Shown: positions 25,718 through 34,157 of the stretch, piece by piece
How positions within the stretch are numbered: position 1 is the first letter of the stretch
Layout of the letters: every line of letters starts with the position of its first letter
Source: Microbacterium sp. Marseille-Q6648
Lineage (GTDB): Bacteria; Actinomycetota; Actinomycetes; Actinomycetales; Microbacteriaceae
DNA: 64,000 nucleotides
Reading direction: 5' to 3'
Assembly (NCBI RefSeq): GCF_943181415.1
Contig: NZ_CALPBZ010000006.1
Coordinates: 62,001-126,000 of the forward strand
Made by a program: the position numbers and the translations under genes
The notes under the pieces: model-generated
What the model was told of the DNA's origin: nothing
The model's input: the letters and a program-made list of their open reading frames with translations, nothing else
Database searches by the model: none

Positions 25718-26159
25718 TTGGCACCGCCAGCTGCTTCCCGTCCTCTTGGAGACCTTCCACGATCGAGGGGGCGTAGTCGTCGATGTTGACGTCGGTGGAC
25801 TCGAACGAGGAGGTTAGGTCAGTGAACAGCGATCCGACGTCGGGCACGCGCTGCGCCTGCAGTCCCGCGATGCAGGCGAGATCGTTGCTGGCGGCCTGCG
25901 CGGTGAGCTTGTTGTAGTGATCCTTGAACGGCGTGCTCTCGAACTTCACCGTGATGTTCGGGTATTCCTCGTGGACCATCTCCGCGAGGTGGTTCCACAC
26001 GTCGACCTCCTTCTGGGATTCGGCCGACATGATCCACCGAAGTTCGACATCACCGTCACCGTTGCCGGCCGCATCGTTGTTGCCGCCTGCGCAACCGGCG
26101 AGCAGCAGTGCACCAACGGCGACGGTGGCGCCGACGGCTACGTACTTTCCACTCTTCAT
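25704..26159 (-). pseudogene. Sugar-binding lipoprotein remnant, 3' truncated
   Basis: 151 residues from ATG 26159 (AGAGG upstream). It has a lipoprotein signal (ALLLAGC) and the N-terminal lobe of a family-1 solute-binding protein (WIMSAESQKEVDVWNHLAEM, then GLQAQRVPDVGSLFTDL). It ends at GKQLAVPNPDA, where intact homologues continue for about 270 residues. The break coincides with the start of the mannitol dehydrogenase homology, so a deletion fused the two. The missing stretch would have held the rest of this gene and probably two permeases. Confidence 0.75.
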
Positions 26160-26202
26160 TGAAGTGCCTCTCTTGTGTCGACGGTCTGTCGCCTTGCACA
26201 GG

Positions 26203-26436
26203 CACACCGTGGGTGCAGGCGACACGTTCATGGCTGCGCTCATCCACCGTCTCGTCACCCAACCAGACCTCCTGCACAGCACGTCTGAGTCCGAGTTGAT
26301 CCGCGCGGTTCACTTTGCAGTCATCGCAGCGTCCATCACCGTGCAACGAGCAGGAGCTGATCTCCCTACGACGAAGGACGTGCACGCCGCGCTCCAAGCG
26401 CAATCAGGAGTTACGGCGAAGGAGACCCTGCGATGA
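26203..26436 (+). pseudogene. PfkB-family sugar kinase, C-terminal remnant
   Basis: The reading frame holds the PfkB signature TVGAGDTFMAALIHRL, with the catalytic aspartate, and a C-terminal AASITVQRAGADLPTTKDV. That is only about the last 75 residues of a protein normally near 300 residues. Upstream homology stops abruptly at 26203-26206 and no start codon fits. Its stop overlaps the next start (ATGA), as in an original operon. Confidence 0.72.
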
Positions 26437-26733
26437 GCGAACCCGTCATCTTGCACGCGACCTTCACCGCTCGAGCGGGCGAGGAGCATCGCGTCGCACG
26501 CCTCATCAGTCAATATGCCCGGGTTGTCCAGCAAGAGCCCGGGAACCTTATGTTCGAAGTCAACCTGGTGCGGGATACTCCCGAGCGCTTCTTCGTTTAT
26601 GAGGCCTACCTCGACGAAGAAGCATTCCGTGAGCACCTCCACGCCCCCCGCCGGACAGGCGTTCAACACTGAACTGACGCCCCTGATCGTCGAACCAGCC
26701 AGCGAACTGACCTTCCTCCGCCGCGTGCCCTGA
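26433..26733 (+). pseudogene. Antibiotic-biosynthesis-monooxygenase domain protein, frameshifted
   Basis: The frame from ATG 26433 encodes VILHATFTARAGEEHRVARL, then VVQQEPGNLMFEVNLVRD and FVYEAYLDEEAFREHL, a clear ABM-type dimeric alpha-beta domain. It then runs out of frame at a run of six C (26644-26649) and stops at 26672. In the neighbouring frame the domain continues (AGQAFNTELTPLIVEPASEL) to a stop at 26733; five C would restore one frame of about 99 codons. Such proteins often sit in sugar catabolic operons. Real mutation and sequencing error both fit. Confidence 0.72.
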
Positions 26734-26850
26734 GTTCCTCCCGCGTTCGAATTCAAATGGTTCGGGCCGCCGGCGCAACGGGGGCGGACAGCGCCCGGCA
26801 CGAGCGACCTAGGCGCAACCAAAAGGTAACGGTTAAGTAACGGGTTTTTG

Positions 26851-26926
26851 CGTCAACGCGTTTGACGTCCTTACCGTCACATCAAACGTTTGACGCGGGC
26901 ATCCGCACCGCAAGTTAAACGATTGA
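26851..26926. promoter_or_regulatory. Three LacI-family operators upstream of the island regulator
   Basis: TCAACGCGTTTGA (26853-26865), the perfect palindrome TCAAACGTTTGA (26882-26893) and TTAAACGATTGA (26915-26926) lie upstream of the GTG at 26943. A TTGACG at 26862-26867 could be a -35 element overlapped by the first site. The pattern indicates autoregulation of the LacI operon. Confidence 0.72.
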
Positions 26927-26942
26927 TGCCAAGGGAGTCATT

Positions 26943-27971
26943 GTGATCACGTTGAAGGACCTCGCCGCCGCAGTAGGGGTTTCACCCTCTGCGGTGTCAC
27001 TGGTCCTTAATGACCGCCACACCGGTCGTGTGAACGTGGAGACCGCCGAGCGGATCCGCCACGCGGCGGAGGACATGGGGTACATCCCCAATCAGCTCGC
27101 GCGGGGCCTGAAGACGAAGCGGACCCACACAATCGGCGTCCTCACCGATCAGGTCGCCAGCGTGCCGTTTGCGGGCCGCATGCTCGAGGGCGTTCAGAGC
27201 GTGGCCTGGAAATCCGGGTACCTCGCGATGATCATCGACACCACCAATCGAACGGAGCTTCTCGACCAGTCTTCCCGGTCTCTGCTCCAGCGCGACATCG
27301 ACGCGCTCATCATCGCTGCGGAGTATCACCGCGCTGTGGAAGTCCCCGCCGTCCCCCCCACCATCCCTGTGATGATCCTCGACGGATTCCCCGCTGGCGA
27401 CGCCATCGCAGACGGTGTCGTCCCCGACGAACAGGGCGGCGCATACGACGCGACACACCACCTCGCCCAGGCAGGGCATCGCCGCATCGCCTTCTGCAAC
27501 ATCGGCGGCGACGTGTTCGTGGCGTCCAAGCTGCGCCACGCCGGTTACGAGGCGGCGCTTCGAGACCACGGCGTGGAGCCCGACCCTGGCCTCCACCTGT
27601 TCCTTGACGACACCGCGACCGCTACCGCCTACGGACCGATGAAGGCACTGCTGGAGCGTCCGGATCGTCCCACCGCGGTGTTCTGCTTCTCAGATCAGAT
27701 CGCGTTCGCCGTCTACCAGGCAGCCAATGACCTCGGGTTGCGCATCCCCGAAGACCTCTCCGTGATCGGCTTCGACGATCAGCGCTTCATCGCAGACGCG
27801 CTGCGACCGGGGCTCACCACGGTGCGGCTGCCCCATCACGACCTGGGCGCGTGGGCGGCCAAACGAGTCACCGACCGCATTCACGGAGACGAGACCGGCG
27901 CCCCGCAGACCCAGAAGATCCCCTGCCCGTTGGTGGTTCGCGCATCGGTTGCACCGCCACCCAGCACCTAG
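26943..27971 (+). CDS. LacI family transcriptional regulator
   Basis: 342 residues from the GTG at 26943, with AAGGGAG upstream. The helix-turn-helix is TLKDLAAAVGVSPSAVSLVL (residues 3-22), followed by GYIPNQLARGLKTKRTHTIG and an effector domain with DGVVPDEQGGAYDATHHLAQ and LSVIGFDDQRFI. Three palindromes just upstream suggest it represses its own operon. The transporter and GH172 genes downstream have no separate operator visible, so they are probably controlled through this promoter. Confidence 0.92.
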   Translation: MITLKDLAAAVGVSPSAVSLVLNDRHTGRVNVETAERIRHAAEDMGYIPNQLARGLKTKRTHTIGVLTDQVASVPFAGRMLEGVQSVAWKSGYLAMIIDTTNRTELLDQSSRSLLQRDIDALIIAAEYHRAVEVPAVPPTIPVMILDGFPAGDAIADGVVPDEQGGAYDATHHLAQAGHRRIAFCNIGGDVFVASKLRHAGYEAALRDHGVEPDPGLHLFLDDTATATAYGPMKALLERPDRPTAVFCFSDQIAFAVYQAANDLGLRIPEDLSVIGFDDQRFIADALRPGLTTVRLPHHDLGAWAAKRVTDRIHGDETGAPQTQKIPCPLVVRASVAPPPST

Positions 27972-27996
27972 CGCACGACAACAGCATCCGAATCGT

Positions 27997-28021
27997 CCGG
28001 TCTCACAGCACGAGAGACCGG
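27997..28021 (+). terminator. 8-bp hairpin between lacI and the binding-protein gene
   Basis: CCGGTCTC (27997-28004) pairs perfectly with GAGACCGG (28014-28021) over a 9-base loop. It has no T-run. It may attenuate read-through or only stabilise the downstream mRNA. Confidence 0.35.
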
Positions 28022-28066
28022 TGCCCGGCGCGCTCCTGCGCCACCCATCCACCGAGGAGAAGAAAG

Positions 28067-29392
28067 ATGAGATCGACTAAGCGCAGCATCATGCGCACGG
28101 CCTTCGGCGCCGCTGCCGTAACCACCGTGGCAATCTCCCTGGCCGGCTGCGCCGGCTCCGGCGGCGACGCCGAAGGAGACAACACCTTCACCATCCTGCA
28201 GTACGAGAATCCCGACACCGCGCAGGGTCAGGGCTGGCAGCTGGCCCTGGAGATCTTCAAAGAGAAGCACCCGGACGTCGAAGTTGACTTCCAGACCACC
28301 AGCTTCGACGCGATGCGCCAGAACGCCAAGATCACCCTCACCGGCAATGACGTGCCGGACGTGATCGAGTTCAACAAGGGCAACGCCGACGGCGGTCAGC
28401 TCGCCGCGCAGGGCTTGCTCGCCCCGCTCACCGACGCCGTCGAAGAGTACGGCTGGGACGAGAAGATCACCGGCAGCATGCAAGCCTTCGCGAAGTACGA
28501 CGAGCAGGGCCTCGCGGGCTCCGGCGACTGGTACGGGATCCCGAACATCGGCGAGTACGTGATGTTCTACTACAACAAGGACCTCTTCGGGCAGGCGGGC
28601 ATCACCGAAGAGCCGACAGATCTGGCCGAGTTCGAAGCGGCGATGGACAAACTCCTAGCCGCGGGCATCACCCCGATCTCGTCGTCCGCAGCGACCAGCC
28701 AGGGGTTCAACCAGATGTGGGTGTGGTACTCCCTGGTCTCAGCCGGTGCCAACCGGGAATCGATCGACGACTTCATGTTCCTGCGCGAACCGGTGGACTT
28801 CTCGGCGAGCCCGTGGGGAGACGGCGCTGAGAAGTTCCAGGAATGGATCGACAAGGGTTACGTCGGCACCGAGCTCGGTGGCCTGAACTTCGAGCAGGCC
28901 ACCGTGAACTTCCTCAGCGGCGAGAAGGCGATGCTGATCTGGAACCAGGGCGAGTTCGCCCGTATCCGCGAGCAGGCACCTTTCGAGTGGGGCTACTTCA
29001 CCCTTCCCGGCGCCAACATGCAGATGGGCTCCAGCGGCCACCTGTGGGGCGTGCCCGCCAACGCGACCAACAAGGAGCTCGCGTACGACTGGATCGACAT
29101 CACGCTGAGCGAAGAAGTGCAGAACAAGATCGGTCAGCTCGGCGGCCTCCCCCTCGCCGGTGACGCGTCCACCATCGAGGACGACCTCACCCGGGAGTAC
29201 ACCGAACGGTTCAACGAGCTGCTCGAGGCGGACACGCTGAGCTTCTACCCCGACTACCCCGTCCCAGGGTTCTTGGACTTCATCCAGTCCGGCATGCAGG
29301 CCATGTCCAACGGCAACATGACCGCAGAGGAGTGGACCGCGGACCTTCAAGAGTTCTATGACGAGGGCCGCGAGATCGCCCTCGCCGGCTAA
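28067..29392 (+). CDS. Sugar ABC transporter substrate-binding lipoprotein
   Basis: 441 residues from ATG 28067 (GAGGAGAAGA upstream). The signal ends in the lipobox ISLAGC (Cys28). The mature protein is a complete family-1 solute-binding protein: DVPDVIEFNKGNADGGQLAA, GIPNIGEYVMFYYNKDLFGQ, FLSGEKAMLIWNQGEFARI and AYDWIDITLSEEVQNKIGQL. It is followed by two permease genes and a GH172 gene. No ATPase gene is present, as in systems that share an MsiK-type ATPase. It probably binds a fructose- or arabinose-containing oligosaccharide, judging only from the GH172 neighbour. Confidence 0.94.
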   Translation: MRSTKRSIMRTAFGAAAVTTVAISLAGCAGSGGDAEGDNTFTILQYENPDTAQGQGWQLALEIFKEKHPDVEVDFQTTSFDAMRQNAKITLTGNDVPDVIEFNKGNADGGQLAAQGLLAPLTDAVEEYGWDEKITGSMQAFAKYDEQGLAGSGDWYGIPNIGEYVMFYYNKDLFGQAGITEEPTDLAEFEAAMDKLLAAGITPISSSAATSQGFNQMWVWYSLVSAGANRESIDDFMFLREPVDFSASPWGDGAEKFQEWIDKGYVGTELGGLNFEQATVNFLSGEKAMLIWNQGEFARIREQAPFEWGYFTLPGANMQMGSSGHLWGVPANATNKELAYDWIDITLSEEVQNKIGQLGGLPLAGDASTIEDDLTREYTERFNELLEADTLSFYPDYPVPGFLDFIQSGMQAMSNGNMTAEEWTADLQEFYDEGREIALAG

Positions 29393-29396
29393 ACCC

Positions 29397-29425
29397 GTGG
29401 GGGCCCGCCTAGGGCGGGCCCCCAC
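29397..29425 (+). terminator. Strong hairpin between binding-protein and permease genes
   Basis: GTGGGGGCCCGCC (29397-29409) pairs perfectly with GGCGGGCCCCCAC (29413-29425) over a 3-base loop. It lies 4 bp after the binding-protein stop with no T-run. Such stems usually raise binding-protein mRNA over permease mRNA by stabilising the 3' end or partly terminating. Confidence 0.65.
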
Positions 29426-29442
29426 CTCCCGGAGAAACCACC

Positions 29443-30369
29443 ATGGCTATACCTCTGAAAACCACCCGTCGCACCCTCGAACGTCGGGGCACCTACTGGC
29501 TCTACCTGCTGCCGCTCGCCGCGGGATTCGTCGCCGTCGTCGCCGTGCCGTTCGCGATGAACGTCTACACGAGTCTGTTCCACTGGAAAGGTGGGCAAGC
29601 ACCCATGCGGTGGGCCGGGCTGGAGAACTACCTGACGCTGTTCACCGATGAGACCTTCTGGCGGTCCTTCCAGAACAGCATCGCGATGATCGTCGCGATC
29701 ACCGTCATCCCCACCATCATCGGGATCCTTCTCGCCGCGCTCCTGTTCGACTACCTCGGCCGCCGCTATGGCGACAAGGCGATCGCCACCCTCCGGGCGA
29801 CCTATTACTTGCCGCAGATCCTGCCGATCGCTGTCGCCGGGTTCATCTGGTCCACCATCCTCAACACGCAGCAGGGCTCGCTCACCTTGATGCTCAAGAG
29901 CATCGGGATCCAGTCCCCACCCGACTGGCTGGGCGATCCGAACATCGCCATCTACTCGGTCATGCTGATGCTGGTCTGGCTCCAGATCGGGTATCCGGTC
30001 GTGATCTTCATGTCCGCGCTGCAGAGGGTCGATCCGGAGCTGTACGAGGCCGCAGAACTCGATGGCGCCGGATGGTGGCGCCGATTCCAGGCAATCACCA
30101 TCCCCCAGATCCGGCCCGAGATCTTCGTGGTCGTCCTCACCGCGACAATCGCTGCGCTGAAGGTGTTCGCTCCGATCCTGATCCTCACCGGCGGCGGGCC
30201 GGAGAACTCGACCGTGGTGCCGTCGTACTACGCATACCGCAACTTCTTCGAGCTGTCCCGTGTCGGCTACGGCTCAACCATCGCGACCGTGATGTCCATC
30301 GTCATCTTCGTCGTCGCCGCTGTGATGCTCGCCTGGCAGCACCGCGAGACCCGGAAGGAGCACCGCTGA
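29443..30369 (+). CDS. Sugar ABC transporter permease (MalF type)
   Basis: 308 residues, six predicted membrane helices. The EAA loop near residue 202 is EAAELDGAGWWRRFQAITIP, which docks the ATPase. ATYYLPQILPIAVAGFIWST and LMLVWLQIGYPVVIFMSALQ are typical of this inner-membrane subunit. The stop overlaps the next permease start (TGATG), so both subunits are made together. Confidence 0.94.
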   Translation: MAIPLKTTRRTLERRGTYWLYLLPLAAGFVAVVAVPFAMNVYTSLFHWKGGQAPMRWAGLENYLTLFTDETFWRSFQNSIAMIVAITVIPTIIGILLAALLFDYLGRRYGDKAIATLRATYYLPQILPIAVAGFIWSTILNTQQGSLTLMLKSIGIQSPPDWLGDPNIAIYSVMLMLVWLQIGYPVVIFMSALQRVDPELYEAAELDGAGWWRRFQAITIPQIRPEIFVVVLTATIAALKVFAPILILTGGGPENSTVVPSYYAYRNFFELSRVGYGSTIATVMSIVIFVVAAVMLAWQHRETRKEHR

Positions 30370-31232
30370 TGACCGCAACGCTCACCCACACGCTGCCCCT
30401 CAACAAGACGAGGCGCACCCCGCTGAACTGGCTCATGCTCGGGCTGGCCATTCTCGTCGCCGTCGTGATGGCCGCACCGTTCCTGCTGCTCGTGCTCAAC
30501 GCCTTCAAGACCGGTGCGGACTACTCCACTAACGGACCCCTCGCCTGGCCCACAACCTTCACACTCGACGCGTTCGTGAGCTACCTCAACCGCGTCGACT
30601 TCCCCCGCGCGCTGTGGAACTCCATCCTCAGCTCCACCATCATCGCGTTCGCCGGGACCGCCCTCGCACTGCTCGCTTCCTACGCGATCGGGATCGGCAG
30701 GATCCGGGCCAACACCGCGATCACCGCGCTTCTCCTGATCGCCACCATGGTGCCGCACGAGGCGCTGATCTACCCGATGTTCTACGGCGCCCAGGCAACC
30801 GGACTGCTGAACTCGATCTGGTCCATCATCATCGTCTTCACCATCCTCTGGGCCGCGTACGGCACCTACATCCTCTCCAGCGTGATGTCCACGTTCCCGC
30901 GAGAAGTGCTGGAAGCCGCTGCGATCGACGGAGCCGGACGATGGCGGATCCTTTGGCAGGTCGTCTTCCCCATCGTCCGCCCCACCCTCTCTGTGCTCGT
31001 CGTGTTCATCTTCATCTGGTCATGGAATGAGTTCTATATCCCGCTCATCCTGCTCGGCGACCCCGCCTCCCAGACCGTGCCCATCGCCTTGTCCACACTG
31101 CGCGGGCAGCACTCCATCGACATAACGGTCATCAACGCCGGCTCGCTCCTGTCCCTCATCCCCACGCTGGTGTTCTTCCTCATCTTCCAGCGCACCATCA
31201 GCCGCGGCGTCACCGCCGGCGCCGTCAAGTAA
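30369..31232 (+). CDS. Sugar ABC transporter permease (MalG type)
   Basis: 287 residues, ATG overlapping the previous stop. The EAA loop is EAAAIDGAGRWRILWQVVFP near residue 182. ATMVPHEALIYPMFYGAQAT and VFIFIWSWNEFYIPLILLGD are standard for the second subunit of carbohydrate-uptake importers. With the MalF-type partner it forms the membrane channel for the sugar bound by the 28067 lipoprotein. Confidence 0.94.
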   Translation: MTATLTHTLPLNKTRRTPLNWLMLGLAILVAVVMAAPFLLLVLNAFKTGADYSTNGPLAWPTTFTLDAFVSYLNRVDFPRALWNSILSSTIIAFAGTALALLASYAIGIGRIRANTAITALLLIATMVPHEALIYPMFYGAQATGLLNSIWSIIIVFTILWAAYGTYILSSVMSTFPREVLEAAAIDGAGRWRILWQVVFPIVRPTLSVLVVFIFIWSWNEFYIPLILLGDPASQTVPIALSTLRGQHSIDITVINAGSLLSLIPTLVFFLIFQRTISRGVTAGAVK

Positions 31233-31260
31233 GTCATTCCGCCGAACCGAAAGAATCGCA

Positions 31261-32358
31261 ATGCCCACCCAGTGGAACACCCTCCGCAACAACGGAACCC
31301 TCCGCAGCCGCGCCATCAACGCCGAGAACCCCACCGGCGCGCCCGGATCCGCCGGCACCGCGAGCTCCCACCTCGGCCCCGGCCGAAAAGGAAGCGCCTG
31401 GTACGAGCTTCCCGCCGGAGAGACCCTCACCCTCGCGGAGATCACCGGCCCTGGCGTGATCCGCCACATCTGGATTACCGTCACCGACAAGACCCCCGCC
31501 GGACCCTTCGTCCTCCGCGACCTCGTACTCCGCGCCTACTGGGACAACTCGCCGCACCCATCCGTCGAAGTCCCCCTCGGCGACTTCTTCTGCAACGGCT
31601 TCGGCGAACGCACCCTCGTCACCTCAGAACCGATCGTGGTCGCGCCCACCGGCGGCATGAACTCCTACTTCCCCATGCCGTTCCGCACCGGCGCCCGCAT
31701 CGAACTCACCAGCGAACACGGCGGCGACCTCGGCCACGTGTTCTTCCAGATCGACTACACCACCGGTGACGACTTCGACCAGTGGCCCGGCTACTTCCAC
31801 GCCCAATGGCGGCGCAGCAACGGCACCACCGCGCTCGGAAAAGACCACCTCATCCTCGACGGCGTCGAAGGCTCCGGCACATACATCGGCACCTACGTCG
31901 CTCTCGCCTCCCTGCACCGCTACTGGTGGGGAGAAGGGGAAGTGAAGTTCTACATCGACGACGACACCACCCTGCCCACACTCTGCAGCACCGGCCTCGA
32001 GGACTATGCCGGCGGCGCGTGGGCATTCCAAGACGCGCTCCGCGCAGACCCCGAACCCAACATCCTCACCTTCAGCGCCCCCTACTTCGGATACCCGTTC
32101 GCGAGCGCCACCGACACCACAAAGGCGTCCGAATTCTCCACCGCCATGATGCCCATGCACGGCCTCTACCGGTGGCACCTGCCCGACCCCATCTACTTCC
32201 AGGAACGACTCCGCGTCACCGTCCAGCAGATCGGCACCTGGCAGCACGGACTCTTTGAGCGATCCGACGACATCTCGACCACGGCCTACTGGTACCAGAC
32301 GGATATCAACAAGGCGTTCCCGCAACTCCCCGCGGCGCCCGACCGCACACCCCGCTGA
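31261..32358 (+). CDS. Glycoside hydrolase family 172 (DUF2961) enzyme
   Basis: 365 residues, 28 bp after the permease stop. GPGVIRHIWITVTD, the DLVLRAYWDN strand, PSVEVPLGDFFCNGFG and, near residue 243, CSTGLEDYAGGAWAFQDAL are the conserved blocks of DUF2961; E247 in LEDY is the likely catalytic nucleophile. Characterised GH172 enzymes include difructose dianhydride I synthase/hydrolase and alpha-D-arabinofuranosidases. There is no signal peptide, so it acts on the imported oligosaccharide. The locus is therefore a candidate for use of a fructofuranoside or D-arabinan-derived sugar. Confidence 0.88.
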   Translation: MPTQWNTLRNNGTLRSRAINAENPTGAPGSAGTASSHLGPGRKGSAWYELPAGETLTLAEITGPGVIRHIWITVTDKTPAGPFVLRDLVLRAYWDNSPHPSVEVPLGDFFCNGFGERTLVTSEPIVVAPTGGMNSYFPMPFRTGARIELTSEHGGDLGHVFFQIDYTTGDDFDQWPGYFHAQWRRSNGTTALGKDHLILDGVEGSGTYIGTYVALASLHRYWWGEGEVKFYIDDDTTLPTLCSTGLEDYAGGAWAFQDALRADPEPNILTFSAPYFGYPFASATDTTKASEFSTAMMPMHGLYRWHLPDPIYFQERLRVTVQQIGTWQHGLFERSDDISTTAYWYQTDINKAFPQLPAAPDRTPR

Positions 32359-32423
32359 CAACCCGAATACCCAAGCCCGCTCCGGCGCACCGCGTGCGTC
32401 CATGACTGAGCGACCTCCGTCAC

Positions 32424-32457
32424 ACCGGCCGCTCGACCCCAGTCGAGCGGCCGGTTT
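32424..32457 (+). terminator. Rho-independent terminator of the GH172 operon
   Basis: CCGGCCGCTCGAC (32425-32437) pairs perfectly with GTCGAGCGGCCGG (32442-32454) around a CCCA loop, and an A-T pair extends it. TTT follows. It is 66 bp after the GH172 stop. Confidence 0.85.
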
Positions 32458-32502
32458 CGTTTCGTCGCGGCGCTCGAGGACCCGACCAACCGGGCGCATC
32501 AA

Positions 32503-32780
32503 GAAATGTCCGGATGGACATCGCGTGGACATCTCACCCGCGAAAAGGACATTTCAGAAAAGTCCTTTCAAACCTCACGGCCCCGCCGCGGACGACACAC
32601 TCGACCCTTCGAGTGGGCGAGTAACAACTGACTGCTCCGATGACGCATTGAAGCGGCTTCGTTTTCGGCCCCGCAACAGCACGACCGCCCTCGTTGCTCT
32701 TGCCGGCCCGCGAGATCGAAATGTCCAGATGGACACACCGTGGACATTTCATCTGCGAAATGGACAACTTCAAGAAAAAC
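32503..32780. repeat. Two diverged direct repeats related to the 24.4-kb repeats
   Basis: About 62 bp starting at 32503 (GAAATGTCCGGATGGACA) is repeated imperfectly at 32718 (GAAATGTCCAGATGGACA). Both contain CGTGGACAT-YTCA and a downstream GCGAAA-GGACA. They hold the inverted counterpart of GAAATGTCCACG found at 24436-24482. They lie in the 434-bp stretch between the GH172 gene and dnaB, which otherwise contains only the terminator. The likely origin is a decayed insertion-sequence end. Confidence 0.6.
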
Positions 32781-32792
32781 CTACATGTGGGA

Positions 32793-34157
32793 TCAGAGGC
32801 CGACGGCCATGTCGGCGAAGCGCGAGAAGTGGCCCTGGAACGCGATCTCGAGCGTCGCGGTCGGACCGTTACGGTGCTTCGCCACGATGAGGTCGGCCTC
32901 GCCGGGGCGGACGTCCTTGTCGTAGACCGAATCGCGGTGCAGCAGCACGACCATGTCGGCGTCCTGCTCGATCGAGCCCGACTCACGCAGGTCGCTGACT
33001 GCGGGGCGCTTGTCGGTGCGCTGCTCAGGACCACGGTTCAGCTGCGACAGCGCGATGACCGGCACCTGCAGTTCCTTCGCCAGCAGCTTGAGGGCACGCG
33101 AGAACTCGCTGACCTCCTGCTGGCGAGACTCGACCTTCTTGCCGCTCGTCATCAGCTGCAGGTAGTCGATGATGACCATCTTCAGCCCGGCGCGCTGCTT
33201 GAGCCGACGGCACTTCGCCCGGATCTCGACCAGCGTCATGTTCGGGCTGTCGTCGATATAGAGAGGTGCGTCGTTGATGCGGCCGCGCGTCGACGCGATC
33301 GTCGTCCAGTCGCGCGAGTCGAGCGTGCCCTTGCGCATGTTCTGCAGCGGCACGGACCCCTCGGCGCTCATGAGGCGCATCGCGATCTCGCTGCGCCCCA
33401 TCTCCAGCGAGAAGAAGATGGTGGGCATCTTGTGCTTGATGGCGGCGGCGCGGGCGAAGTCGAGCGCGAGCGTCGACTTACCCATCGCGGGTCGTGCGGC
33501 GACGACGATCATCTGACCGGGGTGCAGACCGTTGGTGAGTTCGTCGAACTGCTGGAAGCCGGTGGGGATGCCGGTCATCTGACCGTCGCGGCCGCGGGCT
33601 GCCTCGATCTCGTCGATCGCGGCGCCGACGGCGACCTCGAGCGGGACGTAGTCCTCGACGGTCTCGGCCCCGGTGACGCCGTAGATCTCGGCCTGGGCGT
33701 TGTTGACCAGGTCGACCGCGTCACCCTGACCGGCGTACCCCATCTGCACGATGCGCGTTCCCGCGTCGACCAGGCGACGAAGCAGCGCCCGCTCGGCGAC
33801 GATCGACCCGTAGTAGCCGGCGTTGGCAGCGGTCGGCACGATCGACGTGAGCGAGTGCAGGTAGTCGGCGCCGCCGGCGCGCTGCAGCTCGCCGGTCTTG
33901 ATCAGCTCGTCGGTGACGGCGACGACATCGGTCGGCTCACCGTGCGAGTAGAGCGAGAGGATCGCCTCGAAGATGAGCTCGTGCTTGGGGATGTAGAAGT
34001 CCGAGCCGCGCAAGCCTTCGATGACGTCGGCGACGGCATCCTTCGACAGCAGCATTCCACCGAGGGCGCTCTGCTCGGCGAGGATGTCGTGCGGAGGGGT
34101 GCGCTCGTGCTCGCGGGGTGGGCCAAGTCGTTCTTGCGAGATGTCAGCGATCGACAT
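32793..34157 (-). CDS. dnaB: Replicative DNA helicase DnaB
   Basis: 454 residues from ATG 34157 (CAGGAGGC upstream). The N-terminal domain has HDILAEQSALGGMLLSKDAV. The RecA-like core has ARPAMGKSTLALDFARAA (Walker A, around residues 220-228), FFSLEMGRSEIAMRLMSAEG, MVIIDYLQLMTSGK (Walker B), ALSQLNRGPEQRTDKRP and GHFSRFADMAVGL at the end. It unwinds DNA at the fork. In related genomes it usually lies beside rplI; here two exported-protein genes lie between dnaB and the rplI end of that operon. No intein is present. Confidence 0.97.
   Translation of the reverse strand: MSIADISQERLGPPREHERTPPHDILAEQSALGGMLLSKDAVADVIEGLRGSDFYIPKHELIFEAILSLYSHGEPTDVVAVTDELIKTGELQRAGGADYLHSLTSIVPTAANAGYYGSIVAERALLRRLVDAGTRIVQMGYAGQGDAVDLVNNAQAEIYGVTGAETVEDYVPLEVAVGAAIDEIEAARGRDGQMTGIPTGFQQFDELTNGLHPGQMIVVAARPAMGKSTLALDFARAAAIKHKMPTIFFSLEMGRSEIAMRLMSAEGSVPLQNMRKGTLDSRDWTTIASTRGRINDAPLYIDDSPNMTLVEIRAKCRRLKQRAGLKMVIIDYLQLMTSGKKVESRQQEVSEFSRALKLLAKELQVPVIALSQLNRGPEQRTDKRPAVSDLRESGSIEQDADMVVLLHRDSVYDKDVRPGEADLIVAKHRNGPTATLEIAFQGHFSRFADMAVGL

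Noticed and set aside
24436-32780. A complete insertion sequence
   Set aside because: The repeats look like IS ends but no transposase frame or remnant was found between or beside them.
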